Positions 22,769 through 33,970 of a DNA stretch of 64,000 bases are shown here, one piece after another (position 1 is the first letter of the stretch; each line of letters opens with the position of its first letter). A program made the position numbers and the translations under genes. Source of the DNA: Adiantum capillus-veneris (lineage: Eukaryota; Streptophyta; Polypodiopsida; Polypodiales; Pteridaceae); assembly GCA_014529385.2 (NCBI GenBank), contig CM043953.1:78484872-78548871 (forward strand), in the 5' to 3' direction. The notes beneath the pieces are model-generated. The model ran no database searches and was not told the DNA's origin. It was given only the letters and a program-made list of their open reading frames with translations.

Positions 22769-23645
22769 TCCATCAAAGCTTTGAAGGATCAATAACTCCA
22801 AAGGGTAATGAGGCAATTTAATTTATTATTTTATTATGCTGAATCAAGCTATCTTCACTCTCTTCTCTTCTCTCATTCATTTGGAACCCTTTCCAATTGT
22901 TACAATACTATCAATGCTATACTCTTATTTACTTATACTCAGCTAGGAATCGGCAATGATTACATCTATTCTTTGGTAAATTCTCTACATATATTCTATG
23001 GATTAATGATAATGACCTCATTTCTTGGTTACATAATCATTTGTGTTGAATATACGCTCAAATTGTTCATCAGTGTAATATATATTCTTGTAGAAATTAA
23101 GCTAATCTCGTTCATAATTTTGTTCAACTAAAATGATGGATTGTTCTTACAAGTAAATCTATGAAACTAATCATGTGAGTATTGCACAAATGCATAATAT
23201 GCAAGCAAGATGGTATCAATTCAAAGAAAGAGTTTTACTTATGCGATCAAGGTTGTGCTGCTATATATGCACTCCTTTGTCTTGGTATACACATGCGTCT
23301 TATTCATTTCCTATTGAAAATTGACGAAAGGAATTTTAAAAGTAAATAAATCAACTATTTGTATACAATGATAGTGTAATTCATAACCTAGACTTGTGTG
23401 TACATCAAGCTTGGTGAAGGTACATCATGGTCGTCTATGAATATGGGGAAGTGATATTAGTGTATGAGTAATAGTAAACATTTAACATAAGTCTATGACA
23501 ATATTAAGCACATTATATGTTTTGAGTAACGCGTGACATGACCATATCTTATTGGTATTAAAACATTTTCATTCACTCACCTTACTTCCATTGGTTTCTT
23601 TACACAATTAATTTACAATTTCTCATGTTTATTAAGTAATTACTA

Positions 23646-24329
23646 GTGAGAATGGCACCCAAGAGAGCTCGTTTTGGTGGTTCACATGATCACGAGGCTA
23701 GAACGAGTGATAGAAAAGGAAAAGAAAAGGACTCTATGAATGAAGAAGTGCCAATAATCTCTCAAAGTCAAAGAATACGATCAGCCAGACATGTTGGGCA
23801 GCTAAGGACTTCGCTCATGAGAAGGTAGGAATTGTTACTTTCTTAAGTTTGAATTATTAGGAATTGTTTGATGATATCCTATCTGAAGTAGGAAAGAATG
23901 TTTTCTTAGGAAAGACTCTCTCAAACTTACTTCATTTAATTTCAATATAGATTTAGTCTAAAATCTCTCTTTAACATAGGGAGATAGCTCGTGTTTCTAC
24001 GCAGGAGTTGTGCATTTCTATGTACAATGTTGACCCATTTCTATGAAGCAACTTAGTTCATTTCTATGGACATATGATGCGACTCACTCAGACGGTTAGT
24101 CCAGGAGGTGTAGTAGTACTTATTGGTTGTATGGGCATACAATGACAATGGGTGGAGTAAACATCCGCCAGAAGAAGTTTCTATCATTCCGGAGTATTGG
24201 AATAATTATGAAGTAGTGTTGTTTGTTGACTTTTTCCCACAAAATTTGACTTGGTGCGATTTTTACTATTTGAAGGGTTACTTAAATGAACATGTGTTGG
24301 GAAGTCTACTAAAGAACTATGGGTTATGA
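23646..24329 (+). pseudogene. Relic coding stretch inside the LTR of element E
   Basis: 23652-23828 reads MAPKRARFGGSHDHEARTSDRKGKEK and continues polar. 24123-24329 reads WAYNDNGWSKHPPEEVSIIPEYWNNYEVVLFVDF. The counterparts in the 5' LTR (12832-13044 and about 13370-13590) are recognisably the same but more disrupted. Stops separate the blocks. Not identified. It may be a captured or ancestral accessory ORF that became part of the LTR. Confidence 0.4.
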
Positions 24330-24790
24330 ACAACCATGTGGTAGTAATTAGGAAACAAGATTAAAGGTTGAGTGTGGGGGTTGAAAGTGGGTTTCCATGT
24401 CAATGGATGGGTGTTGTTGATTAGTCGAGAAACTCTCTGCTTCCTATTTGCTTAGAAAAAGAAAAACTAGAGCCTCATTGCGCCAAGAGTCGAGAAGTCT
24501 CAAATGACTCATGCCTTTGAAAGCTATGGGAAAAAGGCATTTGAGTTTCTCTCTTTTGGATGCTGACATCTAGGAACGTTTAAATATTTGTAAGAGATCA
24601 TGCTTCCCATGGGAGATAGGACTAGGAAACCTATCTATTGGCTTAGGCTTGAGTTACCTTGTGACAAAAGCCTATCCATTGGAATCAATACTTTTTGACT
24701 ACTTTTTTTAATAATTAGGGCCTAGTAATATGCGAGGTACCCTCCCATTGCCAAGTGAAATGGGTGACGAGACGGGGACCTCACACGATG

Positions 24791-25083
24791 TAGGATATTT
24801 TTAGACTCTATCTAGATGATTTTGTCCTTTTTTTATTTGATGATATCCTAATCTAGTCAAAGATTGAGAAATAACACAAAGACCACCTCAAAAAGATGCT
24901 AGATCTTCTTCTGCAACACAAGCTATATGCTAAGATGAGTAAGTGCTCATTCTTCTCTCCCAAGATCAAATACTTAGGGTTTAATATCTCCCGAGAAGGC
25001 ATCTCACTAGACCCTACTAAAGTTCGAGACATTGTTCAATGGCCATATCCATCCAGTGCTAGTAAGCTTAGATGATTCTTGTC
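24791..25083 (+). pseudogene. Ty3/gypsy reverse transcriptase relic, 3' piece
   Basis: Continues the relic of 10722-11236: DIFRLYLDDFVLFLFDDIL (catalytic FDD), HKDHLKKMLDLLLQHKLYAKMSKCSFFSPKIKYLGFNISREGISLDPTKVRDIVQWPYPSS. Stops and one frame change are present. Similarity ends near 25083, so the rest of pol is missing. Confidence 0.85.
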
Positions 25084-26879
25084 AATTCTGATAGGAGCAT
25101 ATTAGACGCATATCATTTCTTAGAATCTGTTGAGAGATAAATTCTTGAGTTCATTGACTAGAGGCAGATATTTGGCATTGATAGCATGAGGGGATTACAT
25201 TGCAGTCCTAATTGATAATCACTTTCAAGTCAAGATAGCATGTGAATTCTTCTAATTTTTTCTCACATGATTATACTCACAGATACAACACAAGTTATAG
25301 TGCTCATGTATGACTATGTGAATTCCCAGAGAGTATTTCTAGCATTTTTGTGCGTGATTTTTCTACGTATGCACATGTGGGTATAGACTAAGCTAGCTAT
25401 AGCTTGTAAGTGGTAGATTCAAAAGTATATAGGGATTTTGGATAGGTACAACTGTCCATACAATTTCTCATTAGGGAGTGAGCTAGATTGCCATGATTTT
25501 GGTAGCTTATGTATTCCATATGTGAATTTTTCTTCTTGAGACGCTGTGGCTTTGTTTACAGACTATGTATTTTTTTATTATTGGCAAATTGTCTTGCTTC
25601 TCTTCATGGTTTTGGAGACATTTTTTGTCATGTTTTTAGGCTTGTTGTATGGCATTTGTAGATGAGAGATTTGGTATGTGTTCAATCACATAGCCTAGTT
25701 GATGTCTGGAATTTGTGAATGAGAGATGTGGTCTTTGTTCAATCACATAGCCTAGTTGGATTCACAGGTTTTGTACATGCTGGTTTGGGTGATATTTTGT
25801 GAGATTTTGCTTAGATTATATGGGGAAATCTATTGCCATAATTTACACGTATTTGGAGTTTCTTTGGTGCTTTAGTGGTCGAGATTTACTCCCACTTCAA
25901 CTGTGATTGAGTTTGACTCTCACTTTGATAGGTTTTGTCTATTCAGAAATGAAATTAGTGTCCTCGTATACACTCTCATAGGATTGATATTTTTGTATGC
26001 TCATAGTGGCTACAACCTATAGCATGTAGTGATCATAGGCTCTACAAGTTATAGGTATAGTATACTTGTAGTTGTCAAGTTGTGCATGTAGTTTTGTGGG
26101 GTGTGTATTGAGAATCATGTTTGCTCTCTACTTATGTATATGGTTATGCATTTTATCATATTTTGAGAATTTTTTATCCTTGGATTGACTACACACAGAT
26201 TTTTCTTGGTATAGGAGAGGTTACTTCATTGTAATACATTGATTCTTGGATACTAGTATAGTAAATTTCTTTGGTGGAGCTACATTCTACATATGTGAGC
26301 ATGAGATTCATGTATTGGTTGAGTGATCTCCCACTTTGTTTCCATTTTAACATGGTTTCTTGCTGAGATTTTCATTGATATTTTTTTCAATTTAGAGACG
26401 AGACTCTACATGAGACAATAGTGAATTGTGGTACCACTTAAAGAAGAGTCATTCCAGATGCATTGTCGATCACTAGTGATTTCCAAGGAAGCCAGAAGAG
26501 GCTAGGTATATCTTATGCATGCATCTGAGATACGAGACCGCATAGTCTTGATTTTTTTTTTGATATGTGATAAGCAAGAGATGAGATATTTCTCCTTATC
26601 TAGTGAGCTCCTCCATGCTCAAGAGATAGAGATCTTAGTTTTGCAAGACCTATGAATAGACTCTATAGAGACAAAGGTAGAGTTGAAGTGCTCTAGTGAG
26701 ATATAACAAGTGTCATCAAAGTTTGTGTGGATAGAGGTAGAAGAGATTTTATTCCTAGAGATACAAAACATGACATTCTTTGATACACTTATGCTAGATA
26801 TTGATGAGGTTAGTCTAGGACATATATTTCGATCTATGGATGAAAGGGACTACTAGCACTAGGCCAACAAAGCTACTTT
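25084..26879. other. No gene recognised
   Basis: About 1.8 kb of AT-rich sequence without long frames or domains. The only structure noticed is a direct tandem duplication of about 57 bp (25652-25765). Confidence 0.5.
25652..25765. repeat. 57-bp tandem duplication
   Basis: Two adjacent copies share ATTTGT(A/G)(G/A)ATGAGAGAT and GTTCAATCACATAGCCTAGTTG with few changes. Confidence 0.75.
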
Positions 26880-27190
26880 CTTTTGAGATCAAATGTTGTA
26901 ATTTCATCTCATGTTTTACTTGTATCCATATCTTGTACTTTTAATTATTTTTATGGAGTTGTAAAGTTAGTAGTTGCGGATATGAGCTTTGAGTTTGTAA
27001 GTAAGTACTACCGAAATATGATCTTAAGTCCAATCCTACCCCAAATTTAAACCAGTTTGACATTTTTAAACCTTGGATAAGTTATAAAAGATAATTTTTG
27101 TTAAAACCTTCTAGTTTTTGGATAATAGATTGCACATTTCTATCTCTGAGTACTTATTCTCCCTCTTTTTTCTAAACTCATATCTTTCTC
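26880..27190 (+). repeat. Diverged 5' LTR remnant of copy B
   Basis: Matches the 3' LTR at 37.5-37.75 kb in order: AAACCTTGG-TAAG-TA near 27070 versus 37665, TTTTGGATAATA near 27117 versus 37697, then a pyrimidine-rich TTCTCC..TC block. Edges are not defined. No primer-binding site remains; compared with copy D about 1 kb of leader is missing here. Confidence 0.45.
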
Positions 27191-29453
27191 GTGGGCTTGT
27201 GAAGTTATCCTTTAACTTCCTCTAGGATCTCCTAGAGTAAAACTTTCGTTTAGAAACCGCATAGCTTAAGATTGGTGTTTTGTGCTGTGTAGCAATAGCT
27301 TGGAAGTAATCGTACTTGTCGAGTGCCTTTAGGATTGTAGAATTGTAGAATTATATTAGGATTTTGAGAATGGTTGATGTACAAGACAAGTCTTAAGATC
27401 AACGCTCTCAGAAAACCATAAAAAACAAGAAAACGAGTGTTTGTGGACACTTTCCACAACCTCATTGCATGAAAACCTAAGAGTAGGGTAAGTAGGATCC
27501 GGGGTGGATTTAAGAACATTTCTCTCTTTGAAAGAATCATTGTGAGTTGTTATTTGAAGTTGCAGAATTTCAGGTCTACGGCTAGAAATAGCACAAAAAG
27601 ACTTCAAATCACTCAATCCGACTGGAGAGTATGCTTAAAAGTTGTATGAACCAGTGGGTAAGTTCAAGGACGCATTGAGGTTAATATTTCAAGAGTTTGC
27701 AAAAACTTAGATTATTTACTTTTCCTTGACATTTTAGGCCAAATTAAGTTTTGACTTGATTCATAGGCTTAAAATAGCTCATGAAAAGACTGTCCATGAA
27801 AAAAGTGCAAAAAATTGTTCATTTTGGGCATAAAGTAAATAATCACGATTATTTACTTTTAGCTCAGAGTTGACCAAGGTTGATACGTGACTGATTGCAT
27901 GTGTACAAACAACTTTTGTAAAGGCACATTGGATTTGGATCACCAAACTGGTAAAACACTGGGTAAAAACTAAAGTTTATACTGACTTTTTGAAACTTGA
28001 GTGTAAATTGGAGAAAAAATAGTCCAAACTTGATGAAAATTGATTCATAGGCTTGTATTGATGTGATAGACATGTGTACATGCTCAGTTGACCAAAAAGA
28101 TGCAAAAAATTGGCAATAGTAATTAATCATGATTATTTATCTGCCCCATTTTTCAACTTTTTTGACTAAGTTAGCATACCACTAGTTTTGCCATGTTGCA
28201 ATAAGCCCACAAACCAAATTTGGCGAGATTTGGATCTTTGGATTGAAAATTGTGATCAAAATTGCAAAGTTAGTCTGCGAACAGAAAACTGATGACCATT
28301 TGACCAAAATTAGTCCAAACTTGATGAAACTTGGCTAGAGACTTTAAGTTGAAGTGCTTAACAGACCTGTGTCAAGATGGGGACAAAAACTTGCAAAAAA
28401 TAGCCAGAATAAATAATCGAGATTATTTACATCTGCTTCAAAATTTGGTAATCTTGCATATTTTAGCATACCACAAGGTCAAGCATATCAAGTAGACCAC
28501 AAAAATCAATTTTGGTGAAATTTGGATCACAAAAGTGAGACTTAAGCAGATTCTTGAAATTAGAGTCTACGGACACGAAACAGTTGATAAACTTGAACAG
28601 ATTTTGTCCAAACTTGTTGAAACTTGTCCAAGGACCTAAACAAGTTGTACACTTGGCAAATCAAGCCAAAAAGTGGAAAAAACTAACAAAAGTAATCATG
28701 ATTATTTACTACTGCTACACAGAGCCATCATTTTTTACTTTTGAACTTGTACAGTGATAGATTAGCATAATACAAAGCCACCGAGAAATTTGGATTCAAT
28801 CGGATCCAAATTGGTACATGTTCACTCAGTTTTTAGTTTGCAGATTAATCCTTTGATTCGAGTTTGAAAATTACAACAGTTGACTAAATTAACTCAATTT
28901 GCAATGATACACATAGACCAATCACAAAAGCTAGCAAAAAATATACTGTCTTTATATAAGAATAGCTAACTTGATCAAATTTGTACAGGAATCAGGTTGC
29001 AGACGAGGAATCGGTAGCTTGACAAAAAGTGCAATCCAGTCAAGTGGAAGAAATTGACAACAAGTCAATCCAAAGGTAAGTACTCTATCCAGGGCTTCAT
29101 AAGTCTATAAGAACCTTAGATCTAGTCGTGTACTAGGAAATCAAGGTATACTTGGAGAAAACTCTAGTAGAGTATCCACTGAAGAAAGCGTGAATCAAGG
29201 CAATTCCTTGCACACTATCGCTGAAGAAGTCTAAAACACTTTTTCTGATTCAACGTTTGAAATGTCTTCCTATTCGACTCACTCGGAAACTGGAATGACA
29301 ATCGAAAATGCGTTATAAGCATATACTCTCTTTTTATAAGACTATTCCCCATGGAGCTTAGGTTTACCTGGATCCTAACAAAGAGTATACCATTCGCATT
29401 GATGAACATGGTATTGATTTGAAGAAGAGATTAGGACAAAAAAACAAGGAAAA
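27191..29453 (+). other. gag leader of copy B with ~285-bp repeat units
   Basis: Noncoding, AT-rich. Related units recur about every 280-295 bp. Each carries phrases such as AGTCCAAACTTGATGAAA, TTGCAAAAAAT just before a palindrome, and AGCATACCACAAGGTCAAGC after it. The last 500 bp before gag lack palindromes. No open frame of note. Confidence 0.65.
27710..28709 (+). repeat. Palindrome array B1 (GTAAATAATC / GATTATTTAC)
   Basis: A half site at 27710-27719 and 22-bp sites at 27835-27856 (20 of 22 symmetric), 28119-28140, 28409-28430 and 28688-28709. Spacing is 284, 290 and 279 bp. The right arm GATTATTTA(C/T) is nearly invariant, while the left arm and the central dinucleotide (AC, AT, GA, AT) vary. 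Sites are often followed by TTTT or TCTGC. Confidence 0.85.
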
Positions 29454-30990
29454 ATGTACATGGATCAAAACAAAACTCAGTATTTACAAGTCGAAGACCC
29501 TGATGTGATAGACAAATGGGGTTTAGAGGTAAATACCATAATTCCAGGTATGGCCGCAAAAGAAGGACCACCAACTTTAATATTTGAGGGATACAATCAA
29601 GTAGATTTGAAGCCTTTGAAACGGCTTAGTACGGATAAACCTAGGATCGGAGTCTATGTTGGGAGGATAGAAATGTCAAAGATCTCTTGTGGACTTCGCA
29701 TGCCAAATCAGAACAACTAACGGCCATGAAGATCATCTATATCTTCAAGATCAAGGATAAGGGATCAACAGGCCTACCAACCTACCTGTTTAAGGATTGT
29801 TATAACAACAACTTTGTTATGATGACTCTTGAGGAGGTAGAACAAACCAAATACCAAGGGTATTCGATAAGGGATTGGATATTGGAAAAAGGACCAGAAA
29901 CAACTCCAAGAGATGGACACTGTGAGAGATCATCTGAGAGTAATGTGAAGAAACCAAAAACCACCTCATCATTCAAAAAACCAGGTGACACTCAAGCCAG
30001 TCAAGGGATACCAGTCCAAGGCTACATGAGTCGCTATTTCCAACAGACTAGTTTGAAGGACTCAAAACGGGACCAACTTCCAGGAGACCAAGAGTTGAGC
30101 CAAATAGATGTGTCAGACCAACTGATTTCCAGAAATGGGTCAGAAAACACAGTGGATCAGGGGATCCATATGACCACTTAGCAAGCTTTAAGCAAGTGCT
30201 AAGAGCAGAACGGGTATTCAATTTTCATACTCAATTCGAGGGGTTTGGAATGGCATTAGAAGGAAAAGCATTGACATGGTTCCAGAACATTCCACCAAGG
30301 TCAATAATGGACTTAAGCACATTAGCTCAAGGATTTGTAGCTGCTTGTTCCAAAACGGGGATCAAACATAATATGGTAGCTCAAATCTACAACTTTAAAC
30401 AGAAACATGGTGAGTCTGCTAGGGATTGGACACTCGAATGAAACAATACATTGCTAGATGCCCAAGCCTAGAGATACCTACAGAAGAACGACTAGTAAAG
30501 GGACAACCAATTAGACCGCAGAAATGGTGTGCAATCAAGGGTAAAGGGACCAACCATGAGATCAACAAGTGCTATTTCTGGCCAAAGTATGATGGGAATG
30601 TTCAGTACGTGCCCATGAGGCCACAAGGACAACCCATGTACAAATATCAGCCTAACATGGCACCAGCTCAAGGACCACCGATGGGTATGGAAAGACCTCA
30701 ACCCGTGTTGGGTCAACAACCTCCATATCTAGGACATAATGCAGTGCCTGTAAAGTACATGCACCCAGAGGGAGTCATAGATGAACAAGCACTAGTGCCT
30801 GTTACACACCAATGGAAGAACCTATGACATGCTCCACCAGAGTTTGCACCAATGTATTATATGGCTAATCAAGGTGTTAGACCTCCTGTGGTAAGACCCA
30901 TGATTAAGCCAAGAATGGAAAATTGTCATAACTGTGGTACAGATGATCATTGGAAAAATGAATGTCCAGAGCCTGACAAGAACTGAAGCC
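29454..30990 (+). pseudogene. gag of copy B, decayed
   Basis: Starts MYMDQNKTQYLQVEDPDVIDKWGLEVNTIIPG, matching copy C gag near residues 139-157 and the copy D gag start. 30196-30441 encodes the capsid core (LRAERVFNFHTQFEGFGMALEGKALTWFQ, FSK-like GIKHNMVAQIYNFKQ) aligned with copy C residues 419-490. Pro/Gln-rich text with MGMERPQPVLGQQPP follows, matching copy C. A zinc knuckle CHNCGTDDHWKNEC (CX2CX4HX4C) is at about 30933-30974 and a second Cys/His cluster at 31003-31050. At least three stops or frameshifts occur. Encodes the particle protein in the active element. Confidence 0.75.
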
Positions 30991-31050
30991 AATTGAAGCT
31001 TATTGCATACAATGTTGCAAAAAGGGAGGACACATCCCAGAACATTGCCC

Positions 31051-31799
31051 TAAAAATCCTTTAAACAAGGGAAAAACAATAGTAAATGTAGTCCAAGTGA
31101 TACTTAATAGCTCATCTGAGAGTGAACCTATTGTTTCAATCAAGGTAATCACTAGAGCCCAGGCTAAGAAAAAGAAACATAACTCCTCTGATGATTCAGA
31201 GAATACAAAAATTGCCTCTCAAAATACCAAAAGAAGTAGAAGTAAAAGACATGAGTTACGAAAACAGAAACAACGAGCTGAAATCGAGGAGAAAACAAAA
31301 AAGCTATTCCAGGAAGACACACTTCTCCAAGAAGATAAAATAGCACGAAATGGATTTGGAAGAAAAAGGAGCACTTACCCTCCCTGTAAACTGCTAAATC
31401 AATCAAGCAATGGAGAGTTAAGTCTCAGAAAACTCAACCACACCATTTTGACCAAGACAAACCAAGGCATCAATGGCGAGTAAAAGAACGACAATAGTCA
31501 AAAGTTCTACCAACAGCTCGGGAAATCGGTGTGCTAAAGCATCCTGATGGTACAATCAAACAAAGAGCACACAAGCTACAAAATTTGCTCTTTGGAAGAC
31601 AGCAACAGCAAGCCTCAACATCAAAAACCCTTGAGTTAATCACTCAAGACTCACCTCTTGCACAGCATAATGGTTTGAACTGCATCGATCTTCAAAGCAT
31701 GGTAGAGACAACCAAGGCTATGCATAGACACGATTGTTAAACCCATGCACACAGTCGTCCCGGAGTACGCCATCTAGGAGGGGTGGAAGAGTACTAAAT
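31051..31799 (+). pseudogene. gag end fused to pol tail in copy B
   Basis: VITRAQAKKKK matches the end of copy C gag (VVTRAQAKKTT). A few hundred bases later the text matches the end of pol instead: a KQWRVKSQK stretch matching copy A, then LNCIDLQSMVETTKAMHRHDC matching copy A at 3.1 kb. About 5-6 kb of pol (protease to integrase) is therefore deleted. The stretch between, rich in Lys/Arg/Ser, may come from the N-terminal linker of pol. Deletion edges cannot be placed exactly by eye. Confidence 0.6.
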
Positions 31800-33970
31800 A
31801 ATTAAGGGCAATGTTTGAAGAGGGAGGAAAAAGTTAGATGTTAATGCGTGACTTTTTTACAAAATTAACTAATAATGCCCTTATATATCATCAGCAGGGA
31901 AAATTTAACGGATAATATCTTCCCAATGAGTGTAAATAGTGTATATACTAACAAAAATCATCAAAAAATAGTTCCTTTTGATTACTTTTCATCATTTTTC
32001 TTGATATTGAGACTTAAAATTGGGAAAATTCAAAAAAAAAATAAAGTTGTGTTTCTCAATGGATTTTCTTAATTATTGGATTTTTACTTTGTTTTTTTAT
32101 CGCATTTTGTTATTATTTTTTATTTTTTTAATAAACAAGTCAAAAATTAATAATACATAGCAAAGGAGCTCAAATGGAAAAACTGAAGACATTGTGTTGA
32201 TTAGAAAGACAAGACGCACAAGTACAAAAAATCTAATGAAATCAAAAGATGGAAGCGAGAAGCTTAAATTAGGCGGCCAGACCTACTTTTGCAGAATTCT
32301 TACAGAATGAGCTACAAGAATCCGATTGGGGAAATTTTTGAGTCTAACATAGATTTCACGGCCTAGTAGGACTAGCGGGGGAATTCGAGGAAAAATGGTT
32401 TGGGAATTCCGAGTATAGATACCCAAGGTAGACTAGAATCACCTCATTTCCACTTGTTGCCTTTGGAGAGAGAGCTTTTCGACCTCTTTCGCGCGTACTT
32501 TCAGGAGTCTACAGTTGTCTGTTTTCAGCACCGTCTCACACAAGACATGAGGGGTAAGTTCTTTACTCATCAATGATCCATTTTGTACGGCCGGTAGCTA
32601 GTCTAAACCCCTTAAAAAAACCCTAGAATCCGAGCAGTGCACGAAGACCTACGACCATAGTAGCATGTCAGCCTAACCAAATCGGATGAGATTTGAACTG
32701 TAGCATGCCCCAACATACTAGAACACTTCTATAGCAACAGTTGACCATTTGGCAAAGGTCAAGGGGGTCCCAAGTAGAAAATCTATGTTTTTGGCAGATG
32801 CGAAAATTGGGTTCTAACTCCACAGACAACTTGCCTACAAGGTCTATACACAATGTATATGATTGGTTTTGTGAAATCAATCAAGCAAAGCCCTCGAAAA
32901 GTAGAAAACGGCTCGAAGGCTACAAAGCGTCAAATTCGACATACGAGGTCAAACTGACTCCAAATGGGCCAAAATTGGATGAGTTGCTTCACGACTATGT
33001 TGCGGACAAGTCCATAGCCTTAAAAGTGACTAACCAACTCAACAGGCAGTGTAGTCACAAAAATTAGAGATTTTAAAGTCGACAAAGCACAAAGTGATGC
33101 CGGCAAGACCAAAATTTACCAAATTCAATTTAGGACTTGTTTTAGGTGTATAGAATGTGTTTAGGTCAAAATTTTTAAGTTTTACAAGAAAAATGTGACT
33201 GCTATAAATAATCGCGATTATTTACTTTTGTACTATTTTTGCTTGAAAGTTGCATCATCACAGCATCTATCACTTGTACACACCTAATACATGCCAAAAA
33301 TCAAGTATGAGCCAAAATGATCACATATAACTTGGAAAATTTCCAAAAAACGCAGAGAAGTCTTTGCAAGCCACATTTCTTGATCTAGATCACCTCATAT
33401 CGCATACACAAGGTCTATACAATGCCTAGAACTAAGTTGTACCAAAAAATGTCCATTTTGGTAGAAAAGTTAAGAATCGGCGATTATTTACTTTTTAGCC
33501 AAAATGATAGAAATTTGCAATTTTGTCATCATACATCCAAAGTACATGATGTGCTAAGCCCACTAGCCAAGTTTGAACAAATTTGGAGCTCAGAATCTTA
33601 AAATCTCTTTACATCAACAGTTTCAGAGACCTAAAGCCTAAATCTAGCACCAATTTCATCCTATGGATCCAAATGAGCCCATATTTCACTCAGAGTATCT
33701 ATATGGTATATACTTCAAGTTTGTAATGCCAAGTTTGCAAAAATTTGAGACAATTACTCATATGTAAATAATCACGATTATTTACTTTTGTTGTAATTTT
33801 TTGTTTGGACTTTATAATTTTGTTCCTTACATGTTTCTATGCATCTATGCATGTTCAAAATTTGATTTGAAGCAAATTGGACCAAATTTGTAAGCATTGC
33901 AAACTAAAGGACCTTTCAGAGGAAAATCTGTCAAATCTGCTAACTTTGACACTCTATTCACTAAACAAGA
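31800..33970 (+). other. Leader between pol and third ORF, copy B
   Basis: The first 950 bp align with the leader of copy A (2078-3009, reversed), up to ACCATTTGGCA at 32746-32754. The remaining 1.2 kb, absent from copy A, carry palindrome array B2. Possible splice signals: AAG|GTCAAG at 32757/32758 and CACCAG|GTAGAG at 34103/34104, which bracket what copy A lacks. Confidence 0.6.
33204..33785 (+). repeat. Palindrome array B2, same palindrome as B1
   Basis: Sites at 33204-33225 (centre GC), 33470-33491 (left arm degenerate) and 33764-33785 (identical to B1 site 27835-27856). Spacing 266 and 294 bp. Each is followed by TTTT. Lies upstream of the third ORF as B1 lies upstream of gag. Confidence 0.85.

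Larger units (their letters stand above)
11237..24785 (+). mobile_element. Nested Ty3/gypsy element with long LTRs (element E)
   Basis: Two related long terminal regions (11237-14046 and about 22412-24785) flank a primer-binding site and a decayed gag-PR-RT-RH-INT on the plus strand. Both ends share GAGACGGGGACC / GACGAGGACC followed by TCACA, and the flanks carry the TGATG/CGATG pair. It interrupts an older RT relic. The initiator-Met type primer site and domain order suit a chromovirus-like Ty3 element, though no chromodomain is recognisable. A 545-bp insertion interrupts RNase H and a 249-bp inverted-repeat element interrupts the 3' LTR, so several waves of insertion are layered here. All coding parts carry stops. 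Confidence 0.85.
22412..24785 (+). repeat. 3' LTR of element E (truncated start)
   Basis: Aligns with 11908-14046 of the 5' LTR from CCCAACTTGCTAGACTC to the CCTCACA end, including the TATA box and the relic coding stretch MAPKRARFGGSHDHEART (23652-23710). It carries a 249-bp inverted-repeat insertion (22520-22768) absent from the 5' copy and a second, smaller insertion near 22900. Upstream of 22412 similarity stops. Confidence 0.75.
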
